NCBI GenBank assembly: GCA_031763025.1
Contig: JASSKH010000028.1
Location: 8,881,359-8,945,358, forward strand
Direction of reading: 5' to 3'
Length of the DNA: 64,000 nucleotides
Source: Macrocystis pyrifera
Lineage: Eukaryota; Sar; Phaeophyceae; Laminariales; Laminariaceae
Shown here: positions 46,279-57,959 of the stretch, one piece after another
How positions within the stretch are numbered: the stretch's first letter is position 1
Layout of the letters: each line of letters starts with the position of its first letter
The notes under the pieces: model-generated
Database searches by the model: none
Told to the model about the DNA's origin: nothing
What the model saw: the letters and a program-made list of their open reading frames with translations, nothing else
Made by a program: the position numbers and the translations under genes

Positions 46279-47441
46279 CGACGTTATTGTCGTCGCCGCA
46301 GATGGAGAAAGCGTTCGCTGGAACCTCGACTGCAGCAGCAGTCGTCGTACCGACAGCAGCGCTGTCGGGGTGCCGACACGGGTAAGGGAGCGCATGCCCT
46401 CGTATGTATATGCACGCTTGCGTGCAGTATGCTCGTGCTGTTGTTGTTGCAGCTGCTTTGTTGACGTCTGTTCGTAGCCACTACAGTTCTTGGCGTTGTC
46501 TATATGGTAAACGTATCGGCGTCCAGGCTGTCTTCTGTACTGCTGTACGTATATCTGGATGCTTGGTACGGGGCACAAGAAGGGACACCTCTCGTTGCCG
46601 CACCCCCCCTTGTCCTGTCGGGCTTACTTTCTCGGGGACGAGAAACGTTTGTCTAACGCCAGCGGCGATGTCGGTGGTGTGCTGGTGTCAGAAGCTCTTC
46701 CTCCTCACGCTGATACCAACAACAGCACAACAGAAAATTCAAATTGAACGATCGGTTGATATAATTAAGCAGCAGCGGCATCATGATTGGTAGCGGTGTA
46801 TGTAGCGTCAGCATCAGGTTGTAGTATAGTAAGTATCAGTGTCCTCCATGCAGAAGACAAACAACAGCAGAGACTGCCTCAGCGAGCCTATACCGTACGG
46901 ACTGCGGACAGAGTATACTAGTAGTATCACCCCCAGTCCCCCGCGCTTTCTAGAAAAGAAAGCCTCCCCCCACTGAACGCAAACACACAACTACTAAGTA
47001 CTACTACTGTTGTACTACAACAGCAGTATATGATACCAGTTCGTAATACTAATCTGTACCACCTGCCTGGTTGCTGTTGTTTCGGCAGCTGTTGTTGTTG
47101 TTGCTGCTGTTGTTGCTGCTGTTGTTGCCGTTTTTGCTCTAATTTTGTTGATGCTACTCTGTTGATATTGGTACGAGTATGGCTTGCCGGGGTGTCGTGG
47201 TTGCTGGTGTCTGTTTAGTTTTATTTTTGGGTACTAGTCAAAGCGGAGTATACCCCGGTATTTTCGGCCAAAAGAGGGTATATAGGGAAACCAGGCTCGT
47301 GGCAGATGCCCGCAAGTGCCCCAGCCTACCTCAAATTAAACTATGACGTGCTGAGAAGACGCCTGCAGCCCATGCCCAGCACGCATATATTTGTTTTGGG
47401 TTTAGCGTCACGTTTTTGGGGCTAAACGTGGCGCAAGAGGG

Positions 47442-48616
47442 TGTGTGATAGTATGAGGAAATATTGACGTAGGGACCGATTGCTGTAACTGGTCAGCAGG
47501 GGTGCTTCTAACTCTGCTCAGGTCACTCACACAAGGTGCTCGACAGTTGCTCGGATGTTGCAGTTTATTGTGTGTGTTGCTTGCTTGTTCGCCGGATGTC
47601 TCCTGAACGAAGCGGCGAGGAAATCCTCATGCAGGAAGGCGTATGGGACACTTGCTACAGACCATAGCGCCGCAAGAGGGGAGAGGGGATACCGTAACAC
47701 TAGCCCATCCTGAAGGACCATATATGCGGAGACATAGAAAAATCAGGCGCGAACTAAACCCATCAAAAAAAGTCGGAGAATGGATCAAAGATGCGGGGCT
47801 TCACGACCCACTCCCACATATCCTCCGACTTGCAAGGTAGAAGCCGAATACACGTGTGTGCACTGGTCCTTGCGAAGACGTTAGCATCACTGCCATTGTA
47901 TGCTCTTCACCGCGGGAACCAGGCACGCGTATCGCCCCTGGCCCTCGCGAAGGCGGTCGCATTGCTGCCACCGTAAGCTCTTCACCGCGGGAACCGGGTA
48001 CACGGAACGCGCCTAGTCCTCGCGCAGACGGAGGCATAACTGCCACCGTTAGCTCTTCACCACGAAAACCGGTTACGCGTATCGCTTTTGGTCCTCGCGA
48101 AGACGGTGGCATCACTGCCACCGTAAGCTCTTCAGCGCGAGAATAGGTTATGCCTATCGCTCCTGGTCTTCGCGAAGACGATGACATGACTGCCACTGTA
48201 TGTATGCTCTTCAACGCGGAACCGGGTACGCATATCACCCCTGACCCCCGCGAGGACGGCAGCATCACTGCCACCGTATGCTATTTGCCTCGCGGGAAAC
48301 GGCTACGGCCGTGGGCTCTACATCACAGACATCGACGCTAGGTGTGATACTGTAGAATAAGGCAGTATGGACCTAGGGACCGACTACTGGTATGCAGGGG
48401 TGTTTCTGTCTCTGCTCACAGGTCATTCACACAAAGTGGTTGGCAGATGCTTGGGTTTTACAGTTTACTACATTCGCTGCTTCCCTACTCCCCCGATGCC
48501 TTCTGAACGAAAGGGCGAGGAGATCCTCATACAGGCAGGCGACAACGCCTGCCAGGTATGACGAGGGAACACTTGCACAAACAATAATGCCACATCAGGG
48601 GAGAGGGGATACCAAA
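47442..48616 (+). mobile_element. Short non-autonomous LTR retroelement
   Basis: Two similar direct repeats (47442-47699 and 48343-48616) share GACCTAGGGACCGACTACTG-like starts, CTTCTGAACGAAGGGGCGAGG-like middles and GAGAGGGGATACC ends. A related TG...CA copy at 62989-63250 supports calling them LTRs. The internal part (about 640 bp) holds no gag-pol, only a CTAGCCCA-leading segment and a 75-bp tandem repeat, so it resembles TRIM-type elements. Confidence 0.6.
47880..48290 (+). repeat. 75-bp tandem repeat inside the LTR element
   Basis: About 5-6 units of 75 bp; the unit includes GCCACCGTAAGCTCTTCACC and CCTCGCGAAGACGG. As 75 is a multiple of three, both strands keep open frames (plus reads VSSSPREPGTRIAPGPRE-like units), but stops break the frame at 48147. 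Confidence 0.8.
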
Positions 48617-49204
48617 AGAGGTGCACAAGGACTTTTGACCACAATTTGGGGGGGGGTCCACCCGCAATTCTACTATATCTATGTAGCACCCCCTTTTGAC
48701 TATGTCATAGTATCCCCCCATTTGACCAAAAAAATTAACTCTTTTGGACCACTCTCGACAGCCGATGTTCCGCCGTGGGTCTGCTCTCGGGTCTGAAGAT
48801 TCACAAAGGAACTTCGAAGCTGTCGAGTGTGGTAAAAAGAGGGTATAATTTGGTCAAATAAGAGGAAATCCTGGTCGAAAGATAATTCTGACTAGAACTG
48901 AGGGGGTGTCCCCCCTCAAACTGTGTAGTCAAAGGGGGGATCCTTGTGCGCCCTCCTGCGCCACGGTGCCGTTGGTCCCAATAACGTGCCTAAAAAGAAG
49001 GTGTGCATGCTCGGCATGGGCTGCAGGCGTCCCGCCAGCGCGTCAGAACTAGATTTGAGGTAGGCTGGGGCACGTGCGGGCACCTGTCGCGGGCTTGTTT
49101 TCTCTATACCCCCGTTTGGCTTAAAAAGCCGGGGGTGTACCCCCATTTTGACCATTACCCTTGCTTATGGTTCACCGTCCTGAGTGTTTTACTTTGTCAT
49201 CCGC

Positions 49205-51390
49205 TTTTTCCATGAGACGTCCCATGGGATCCCAGCGGATCCCAGTGGATCCATTGGGATGTCGTGGGAGCCCATGGATATCTCCTGGGGGAGTATCCAT
49301 CCGATAGGATACATCCCATGGGTTCCCATGAAATTTCCATGAAATAACCTATTTCCCATGAGAAGATCCCAAGGAATCCCATGGGACTTTTCCATGGGAC
49401 TTCCTATGGGATATTCTAAGGTATGATTATCATTTTCTCTCATGTCAATCGAATGCCCCATGGAATATCTCATGCCCTATGGGATTGGGACTTTCCGTGG
49501 GACTTCCCACGGAACCATGGTACATCCCACACGCTATTTCATGGGGTTTCCCATACAACAGGGCGTCACGTGAGACTTCCCATCAGTACATAGAGGTCCC
49601 ATGGGAAGCCCCATGGGAAGTCCTATGGCCATGGGATATCTTGCCGGATCGGATACGACATCTCATGGGACGGCCCATGGGATCATCTACTTCCCATGGA
49701 AAGTCCCATGGGGACTGCCACCTCCCTGAGAAGCCCCATGGGGTTCCATGAGACACACTGGAACAGAGTGACTTCCCATAAGACTTGCTGCTGGGTCCCA
49801 TGGGCCTCGCCACGGGCCTCCCCATGGGCCTTCCCGTGGGATGTGACAAGGTCTGTGGGACTTGCCGTGGGAAATTCTATGGGTAGAAATATGCATCTCA
49901 TGGGAAGTCCCATGGGCCTTCCCTAGGCTTTCCTACTGGCTTTCCCTGGGCCTTGCCATGGGAGATGCCAAGTGGGGAAGTTTCACGGAAGGTGACAAGT
50001 CCCATGGAACGCCCAATGGGAAGCACGATGCATCCCATGTGACGTCTCACGGGGAGTCCTATGAGTATGACGATGCATCCCATGGGAATCCTATGGAATC
50101 CCAAGGGATCTCTAACGGCACTTCCCGTGGGAAATCCCATTGAAAAGCCCATGCAAGGGATCCTCTGCTTCGCATGGAAAAGCCCATGAATTCCCATGAC
50201 AAGGTATAATGCATTCCGATGGGAAGTCTCACGGGAACCACAGTGCATCCCATGGGCCCTTTCATACGACTTTCCAAACCCATGGAACCTGATGGGAAGT
50301 CCCATGGAATACACTGCCTCCTATGGGAAGTCCCATAGTATCCCTTGAGAAGTACGGTGCATTACATGGCAAAAAAAATGAAAAACAAAATGCATCCTAT
50401 GGGAAATACAACTCATGCTGTGGCAAGCGCAATGCACCCAAGGGAGTTTTCACGGCATTTCGATTCAGTGTCGTTTTCATCGCAGGTAGTGCAAGCTGCA
50501 TGCACCGCCCAAAAACAAAAATCAGCGAACACCACCACGAGCATAGTATTTACCACCGTTTTTGTCTGTGTAAGCCGCGTTAGAGGTGGCACCAAGCTTC
50601 TCCAATGCAGTCTAGGTTGACACGCCATTCTTGGTGTTCTGTCTCGGAAGCGACGTGGTCAATGGTCAAGCTAAGGCAAGCAACAAACGAGTGTGCCCTC
50701 ACCCCCCCTCACACGCAGTCTATACGTAGCTTGATATGCCGCCCTCCAGCGCACGGCCTCATGCTACCTATGGCGCATTCTGGACTTCCCATGGACGCCC
50801 AATGGGAGGCATTGCTATTACTATGGGAACCATCGTTCTCCCATGGGACTTCTTTTGGGATGCATCGTGCATCCATTGACTCTTGCCGTGGGAACTTCTA
50901 TCTCCGATGGGATTCCCATGGGAGTCCCCTTGAGATGCATCGTCGTGCATCCCATGACTTCCCATGGAACTTCCCATGGGAACTCCTACCCTGCTGGAAT
51001 TTCCCGGGGGAAATCCTACCGGAATTTCCCGGGGGAAATCCTACCTCCCACGGGACTTTTCATGGGACTTACGGAACTTCCCGGGGGAAATCCTACACCC
51101 ACGGGACTTCTCATGGGACTTACTGTTAATATGAGTTGTATCGTACATCCTATGAGTTCCCTTGGGACATCCCATGGGTTTCCCCTATGGGACATATTAC
51201 GGTCCAATAGGATTTCCTACAGAATTACCTATCTATGGGTCCCGGTGGGTTCCCATGGGACGCCCATGGGAGCTGCCATGGGATTCACTGGATATCGCGT
51301 CAAACCTCCCACGAGACGTCCCATGGGAAGATCCATACGATATCATGGGAGTTCTATGGGACGTCTTATGGGCAACCATGTGTTAAGAAA
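49205..51390. repeat. CCATGG-centred palindrome array
   Basis: Dozens of variants of AAGTCCCATGGGACTT, a perfect 16-bp palindrome, in irregular spacing over 2.2 kb. An unrelated stretch at about 50440-50765 interrupts it. Frames on both strands read as SHG/MG repeats and are not genes. Confidence 0.85.
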
Positions 51391-51789
51391 TAGGCAGTGT
51401 GCACATACAGCCTATTGAGTCAATGCTTCGTAAGATGCGGTTCAACTAATTACACCGCATTATGAGTAACGGGATATTTAGATGACCGTTCAGCAGTTCT
51501 TGTAGTCGACGAGTTGCAGCAACAAGCCGTCGATAGACGTTACTGTAAGAGGTCATCAAGATTGAAGAAGTGGACTGCTTGCATACCCCCCACGTTCACT
51601 CGTCAAACCGCATACGAACTTACCATAGTTCATCGTCCTAAGCCTTTATTTTGCCCTTAAGCAGCCTTTGTTTTCAAGACTCATCCATTCTCCACATCCT
51701 CGCCACACAGCGTGTCTGCTCGGTCAGAAAACGACTGACAGCGCCAATCTGTGCAGCCTACCGTGCAGGAGATCATCGAATATTCTTAA

Positions 51790-51935
51790 CACCATGGGAC
51801 GTCCCACGGGATCCCATGGGACTTGCCATGGGATGTCTTGTGTCATGTCCCATGGAGATCTGCATAGGATTATCCATGGCAAATATGAGATCATGGAATC
51901 AATCTCATCCCGAGGGAATCCCTTGGGATCCCATG
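51790..51935. repeat. CCATGG palindrome array, outlying block
   Basis: About ten further copies of the same palindrome after 400 bp of unrelated sequence. Confidence 0.8.
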
Positions 51936-52540
51936 GGGTCACATTCGTCCCTTGGACTGACCAAGATACGGTGAAAATTCAAACCGATCCCCTGGAGAAG
52001 TGGATTCGTTCTCTGCACACCTCTGGGTGAGAGCTGTCACGAAAATAGTGTCGAAGACAGAAACCCGATTCCGAGTTCTTCGTCCGGCACTTACTATATA
52101 CGAGTGTGACGTTCCAAAAGTCGATCTCACAGAAGAGCCTCAGGGATACCAGGTATATGATAAGATCGGAAAAAGCAAGTTTTCAGATTCAAAGATCCGG
52201 ACGGCGCGTGTCACATGTCACATATCATGGTTGACTGAGCCACATCACGATTGATGGCAATGCCCCTGCGGCAAAGAAGGGGGCCGCGTCTCCGGCACCC
52301 CGTTGGGGCCACGAGCGCCGACCGCGCCAACGCTTCCACGGGAGCGTTTCTTTCTTCTGTGTTCAAAGATGTACGCACACTAGTGAGTGGTATCCAGGGA
52401 TGTACATTACGGCGTTACGCGTACTTTTTACGTATAACGAAGGTCCGCCGTGCGTGCGGAATCGATCACACCAAGAATTGTGTCCCCTATCCCTGGTAGC
52501 AAAAAGCCTCCACATGTAGTGGAAACCCATTGGATACATG

Positions 52541-52620
52541 TAGGGAAATGTAGACTAAAAATGTTACGTAACAAACGCTACATGAATTTAAGGCTTATAA
52601 ACTCGATTTCTACCACATTC
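52541..52620 (+). repeat. 80-bp direct repeat, unit 1
   Basis: Starts GTAGGGAAATGTAGACTAAA and differs from unit 2 at about three positions. Confidence 0.9.
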
Positions 52621-52835
52621 TCCCTCACTAAACCTGACTTATCTCTCCTTGCGAGTAAGTCAGGAACCCCGATGAGACTGAGTATCCAAGTTTTACCTCC
52701 GACTTTTCCGTACTGGACTCAGTATGCAATGATCGCATTGCTCTCATCGTTCCTTCCTGGGTGTTTTCTAAGTGAGTGAGTTTTACAGGTTCTTGAACAT
52801 GAGGTATTCCTCTTTTTTTTCCTTTTTTCGGGGGA

Positions 52836-52899
52836 TGAAGGCGAGAATCGAACCACGGACCTCGCTCTCCACAATCTCACGTCCTGCCGACGACGCCAT
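52836..52899 (-). other. tRNA-like sequence with pol III boxes
   Basis: On minus an A-box-like TGGCGTCGTCGGCAGGA and a B-box-like GGTTCGATTCTCGCC are about 40 bp apart. No clean cloverleaf could be drawn, so a tRNA pseudogene or SINE head is more likely than a functional tRNA. The A-box part also follows an LTR at 56070. Confidence 0.4.
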
Positions 52900-52901
52900 T
52901 G

Positions 52902-52981
52902 TAGGGAAATGTAGACTAAAAATGTTACGTAACAAACGCTACATGAATTTAAGGCATATAAACTCAATTTCCACCACATAC
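52902..52981 (+). repeat. 80-bp direct repeat, unit 2
   Basis: Near-identical to 52541-52620, 361 bp apart, directly after a tRNA-like sequence on minus. Confidence 0.9.
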
Positions 52982-53853
52982 ATGTGGTTAGATTGATTTC
53001 CTCTAGCAATGAGTATGGATGAATTAGTTTCATTGAGAATCAGTATGTGAAAGAGGGTTTCAGTGGAAATTATTAGGATGTTCTCATAGGGTATTTATAG
53101 TTTAGGCTGATCTCAGAGCCTCCTGAATTGCTTCTTGAGAGCTTCAAGTAGGTACTCTAAACGGCTTATATACAGGAAGGGTATTATTGATAGGTGAGAG
53201 CATGGGAGAACCAGGGAAACGAGACTGTTACAGCAGTAAGCCAATCAACAGCAGCGAAGTGGATGAGATCTACGTCAAGTGAGATGAGAGATCAGGATGA
53301 GTTATTGGGCGACATGACAGGTAAAATAGTGAGAAAGTATCGATGAAAGACTAGAGAGAGTAGCTGGATTCTTTTTAAGAAACAGTAACTTGGGAGGAGC
53401 GTTGGGTCAACTGCTACCAAGAGCGGACAAGCTATTGTAGGGTCCCAGAGGAGTAGCAGTGGAGAGGAGGACAGAGAAGCAAGGGGGATCACACGCCACA
53501 TCGCCTCGGACCACTTCTTCCCTCTCTCTCAGCCAGCAGACGAGACAGCAAATAAAAGACATAAAAACGAATCCTCGACTTGAGCTACTGCATCTACACA
53601 TCGAACCAGCAATCAGTTCAGTGGCAACCATCTCCAGGAGTGCCGACCTCTCAATCCCTATCACACAATAGAAAAATATGAAAGTATCAAGGTGCGTCCA
53701 CCCCTTGGACTAGGCGTGGCAACAGTCCAACAGTCTCAGTCGGAGGAGATGCGATGAGTAGTGTGTAGTACGTCCAAAATCCATCATGAATGGCCTGTAA
53801 ATTATTCCAACCGCTCCTACATTTGTTCTTCAATCGCTGCTGGTATGTGGTAC

Positions 53854-54187
53854 TTTTTTTTTTTTTTTTTTTTTTGATCATCACCTTTACTTTCCAGTCT
53901 AATTCGTAGGAGGATTTACCCTCAGCAATCTTCTGGACAAGCCGTGGTCACAGGTGTCATCCGTTCTCCCCCCCCGGTACGTGCCTTTATTTTTTATCGC
54001 GCAAAGGGTTCAGCATTCCCACTGCTCGTCGATTTTCATCGAATGCACAGCTAACTCACGCTCTCGCGCTTTCTGCTAATCAATTTTATGCAAGAAAAAG
54101 TCCCTACGAGCGTGCACTCGGTGAGACTCGAACTCACGAAGTTGATCTTGATGGGCTCGCGGACCACCTACCAAGCCACAAGGGTCG
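53854..54187 (-). mobile_element. tRNA-derived SINE, copy 3
   Basis: Same head (TGGCTTGGTAGGTGGTCCGC, B box GGTTCGAGTCTC-like), body and a 22-base poly-A on minus (53875-53854). The first few head bases are diverged. Confidence 0.82.
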
Positions 54188-55149
54188 GTGTTAAGTATAT
54201 ACTACTGGTACCTGGTATCATTTTTTGAAAACCTCTCTCCGGAAGTAAGTGGACCAGCTGGCTCCACTGGTAGAAGTCTCCAGTCTCCAGCCTCTAGCCT
54301 CCAGCCTCCAGCTTCAAAGATCACGAGAGACGGGAGTGTTTCGGATACGAGGGGTGTGGCCAGGGGTGTGGTGCACCTGTGTTGCACTGCGGACAAAACA
54401 CCAACAAAAAGTTTCAACAACCAAGACGCTGGAATCACGTCTGCCGCCGTTTCTTTACGAGGACTTTTCGTTCTTCTGTCTAGTCCGAACGTTTCCATCG
54501 AGCCAAAATTTGGCAGGTCAGATATGAGCTCCTTGGTGCACTCCCGTGAGTGTGCCAAAGCGACAGCACTTTTCGTGTCGTCCTTCGTGGCGGACCTCGT
54601 CGCTGAAGTTTGAAAGTGTGGTTCCAAGCGCTTGAATTTCCAGTTTCTTGTACGTTGTCAAGTATTTTTTTTCTGGTGTAGAACGACCAGGTCCTAGGAG
54701 GAGAACCCAGAGAAGCTAGGGTGTACATCTCGCTTGCCATGCCCTCCGACATGGTTCCCAAGGTTTTCCGTCCACATTCGCAGCTAGCTGCTCTCGTCCA
54801 CGTGCTCACAAGATACCACGAACGAGTCTCTCCAAGGAAGGTCTCTCGATCAAGAAAATTTTTTTTTTTGAAAAGATCAATGTTAAATGTCTGGCTGGCG
54901 AAAACCCCTGCTTGCTCAGCATTCAAACATATGAGATCGAACGCTCAACGCAGAGCCCTCTTCAATTCAAACTATTAATAACCTGTATCACACCTTTACT
55001 CTCGTAGCTCTGACTCTGCTGGACAAAGTGCTTAGCTCGCTGGTCAGCAACTACGAACTAGGAAAGGTGTGTGTCACGGCTATCCAATTGTTACGTACAA
55101 TTAACCCGCGTTGATCTGATTGGTTGCCCAAACTTCTTCCGCACGTGTA

Positions 55150-55188
55150 AAACCGGGCTTCCAGCCTCATTCAAAGCAGTATGTAACA
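55150..55188 (-). repeat. LTR family 1, end fragment
   Basis: Only the last about 39 bp (ATTCAAAGCAGTATGTAACA). It is followed by the CTAGCCCACTCTGATGAG internal leader. Confidence 0.6.
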
Positions 55189-55269
55189 CTAGCCCACTCT
55201 GATGAGTCGTACATGCAGAATTACGGGATTTTTTAAAGGAAACCCCGATTCCACGAACTCGACGCCACT

Positions 55270-55557
55270 TGTTAAGATCAAGGTTGCGGGACACTTTGTA
55301 TCCCTGGACAGGTCTGTCTGCCTTTTAAGTCGGTAATCGTTGGCACTCACGTGTGTTGCTTGCTTAGCTATATATAGAACAAGAGCAGTTTTATTCCTTT
55401 CGTGCACGCGGAGACTGAGACCAAGCTCGTGCGTCTCTGGAAAACCCCTGGTTTTCCATCTAAGATACGCCTTCCAAGATACTACAAATACGTTCCCAGT
55501 GCCTGAACCCAGGTAATTACCGGGCTTTCGATCTCATACAACGCAGTATCATAGCAA
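55270..55557 (-). repeat. LTR family 1, copy a
   Basis: On minus it runs from TGCTATGATACTGC to GATCTTAACA, 288 bp. Inverted relative to copies at 55794 and 57176. Confidence 0.75.
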
Positions 55558-55793
55558 TGATGAGTCGAAGATGCGGCTCCTCAAAACCCACTCCCATAAC
55601 CTCTAAACGGCAAGGCAACGAAGCCGGCAAAGTACGTTAAAAAAAATGAAAGGAAGACCTAACCTTAAGGGGCAGGAAGAAATCGTCAATGAAAGCCATC
55701 GCCATGCCACCCGCACGGGGGGGGGGTGCGAGGAAGATGCAGGGAAAAGCGAAAAATGAAGATCAAAAATGAGAAAAAAATAACACGGAAGAC

Positions 55794-56069
55794 TGTTATG
55801 ATACTGCCTAATGAGGTTGAAAGCCCGGTAAATACCTGGGTTCAGGCACTGTGATCGTATTTGTAATACTTGGAAGGCGTATCTTAGGTGGAAAACCAGG
55901 GTTTTTCCACAGGGGCACGAGCTTGGTCTCAGTCTCCGCGTGCACGAAACGAATAAATCTGCTCTTCTTCTATCTCTAAGCAAGCATCACACGTGAGTAC
56001 CAATGAGTACCGACTTAATAGGCAAACCTGTCCAGGAATACCAAGCGTCCCGCCTGCATGATCTTAACA
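55794..56069 (+). repeat. LTR family 1, copy b
   Basis: 276 bp, TGTTATGATACTGC ... CATGATCTTAACA, with TG/CA ends. Followed by AGTGGCGTCGTCGGCAGG. Confidence 0.8.
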
Positions 56070-56430
56070 AGTGGCGTCGTCGGCAGGCCATAACTCTGAA
56101 AACGCGTCCTGATGGGTCACAAATGAGTGGCCCGATTACCTAGACCAGCCCCGACACTGAGCGGGGGGGGTAGGCAGGACAAGATACGTAAAAAGCATCC
56201 CCAACCCAGCCCAAAAAAGAGAAAACAAACCAGAAGCACACCGAGCAATAAATACCTCCCAAAGTCCACGAAAACGACGAAAAATATATATATATATAAA
56301 AATAGTCGATGCTGACGGTACCCATTCCGTCTGACTGCGACCGCGTCGAGCCCGTGGGGACTCTTCATTTAGAGCTTCCGCTGCCGACTGACGCACCGCC
56401 CGTCACCACGACCGATTTTGACGCTCTTTC

Positions 56431-56494
56431 CCAGTGCCTGAACCCAGGTAATTACCGGGCTTTCAACCTCATCATTCAAAGCAGTATCATAACA
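56431..56494 (-). repeat. LTR family 1, end fragment
   Basis: 64 bp of the terminal part (AATTACCGGGCTTTCAACCT ... ATCATAACA), followed by the same internal leader. Confidence 0.65.
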
Positions 56495-57175
56495 CTATAG
56501 CCCACTCTGATGGGCCGTATATGCAGAACTATTAAAATTCATGGAAACCCCGATTCCACGAACTAGAAAACGAGTCAAAGATGCGGCTCCTCAAAACCCA
56601 CCCCCATACCTCTGAACGTCAAAATCGGGCGAGCGCGCGGCATCAGCTGCCGCCAGAGCCTCCAAGGCTGCCGCCGCGGCCTCCAAGGACGCCGCGCGCT
56701 CCGGCTCTTGTAGACGGGAGCTGGAGTGGAAGAGGCAGGGGCGGTCGAACCACCACCGTGATGGCCGGAGTTAGACTGCCGGTGTCCTCGTTCCGCGTGT
56801 GTGTTGTAGCCGCCACCTTGTCTGTTCTGCTGACCCTGGTCGTGATGTCGCCCACGCCCCACTGCTGAGCGTCCCGCTGGACGTTTTGCAGCAGGACAAC
56901 CGAACTCGTTTTGGGTATTCACTTTTCGCTTTCCCCTGCATCTTCCTCGTCTCCCCCCCCCCATGCCGGTGGCATGGCGATGGCTTTCATTGACGATTTC
57001 TTCCTGCCCCTTAAGGCTTCATTTTTTTTTACGTACTTTGCCGGCTTCGTTGCCTTGCCGTTCAGAGGTGTGTGTTTTGAGGAGCCACATCTTCGACTCA
57101 TGTTCTAGTTCGTGGAATCGGGGTTTCCATGAATTTCCCATAATTCTGCATATACGGCTCATCAGAGTGGGCTAG

Positions 57176-57453
57176 TGTTATGATACTGCTTTGAATGAGA
57201 TTGAAAGCCCGGTAATTACCTGGGTTCAGGCACTGTGATCGTATTTGTAAAACTTCGAAGGCGCATCTTAGGTGGAAAGCCGGGGGTTTCTCAGAGGGGC
57301 ACGAGCTTGGTCTCAGTCTCCGCGTGCACGAAAGGAATACAGCTACTCTTCTTCTATCTCTAAGCAACCAAGGCACGTGAGTACCAACGAGTACCGACTT
57401 AAGAGGCAAACCTGTCCAGGGATACCAAGTGTCCCGCCTGCATGATCTTAACA
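57176..57453 (+). repeat. LTR family 1, copy d
   Basis: 278 bp, TGTTATGATACTGC ... CATGATCTTAACA. With 56915-57175 it mirrors 55270-55790, an inverted duplication of about 530 bp. Confidence 0.82.
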
Positions 57454-57681
57454 AGGTCGGCCGGAAGTTTTGCCAGTCGGCTTTTTGTCGTGTGTCCCTT
57501 CCCACCGGCGTCCTCCCTTTTCGGAGGTCCAGGAGCTGGCTAACAAAGGCCGCTTGCACACCACCGACGCGGGCATCGTTCTACTTGTCCGACAGCCCCC
57601 CCCTGCGTCGGATACGCAACGCCTGGTGGGTCGTACGGCTTGTTTGTTGAACGACGAGCCTAAGTCCTGCCGACGACGCCT

Positions 57682-57959
57682 TGGTAAGATCATGCGGGCG
57701 GGACACTTTGTATCCTTGGACAGATTTGCCTCTTAAGTCGGTACTCGTTGGTACTCACGTGTCTTGGTTGCTTAGAGATAGAAGAAGAGCAGCTGTATTC
57801 CTTTCGTGCACGCGGAGACTGAGACCAAGCTCGTGCCCCCCTGGAAAACCCCCGGCTTTCCACTTAAGATACGCCTTCCAAGTTTTACAAATACGATCCC
57901 AGTGCGTGAACCCAGGTAATTACCGGGCTTTCAACCTCATTCAAAGCAGTATCATAACA
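57682..57959 (-). repeat. LTR family 1, copy e
   Basis: 278 bp in inverted orientation; on plus it ends GCAGTATCATAACA. Preceded by CCTGCCGACGACGCC, the complement of the leader after copy b. Confidence 0.8.

Larger units (their letters stand above)
47229..49160. mobile_element. TIR element carrying a nested LTR element
   Basis: 47229-47440 and about 48940-49160 are inverted repeats of about 210 bp (TACCTCAAAT, GACGCCTGCAGCCCATGCC and reverse complements). The LTR element 47442-48616 lies inside. No transposase frame is seen. Confidence 0.6.

Noticed and set aside
47856-48146. 96-residue repeat protein
   Set aside because: Codon-length minisatellite keeps all frames open; it lies inside an LTR element.
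54188-54926. Overlapping frames of 141-148 codons on both strands
   Set aside because: No recognisable motif; adjacent to a SINE and repeats.
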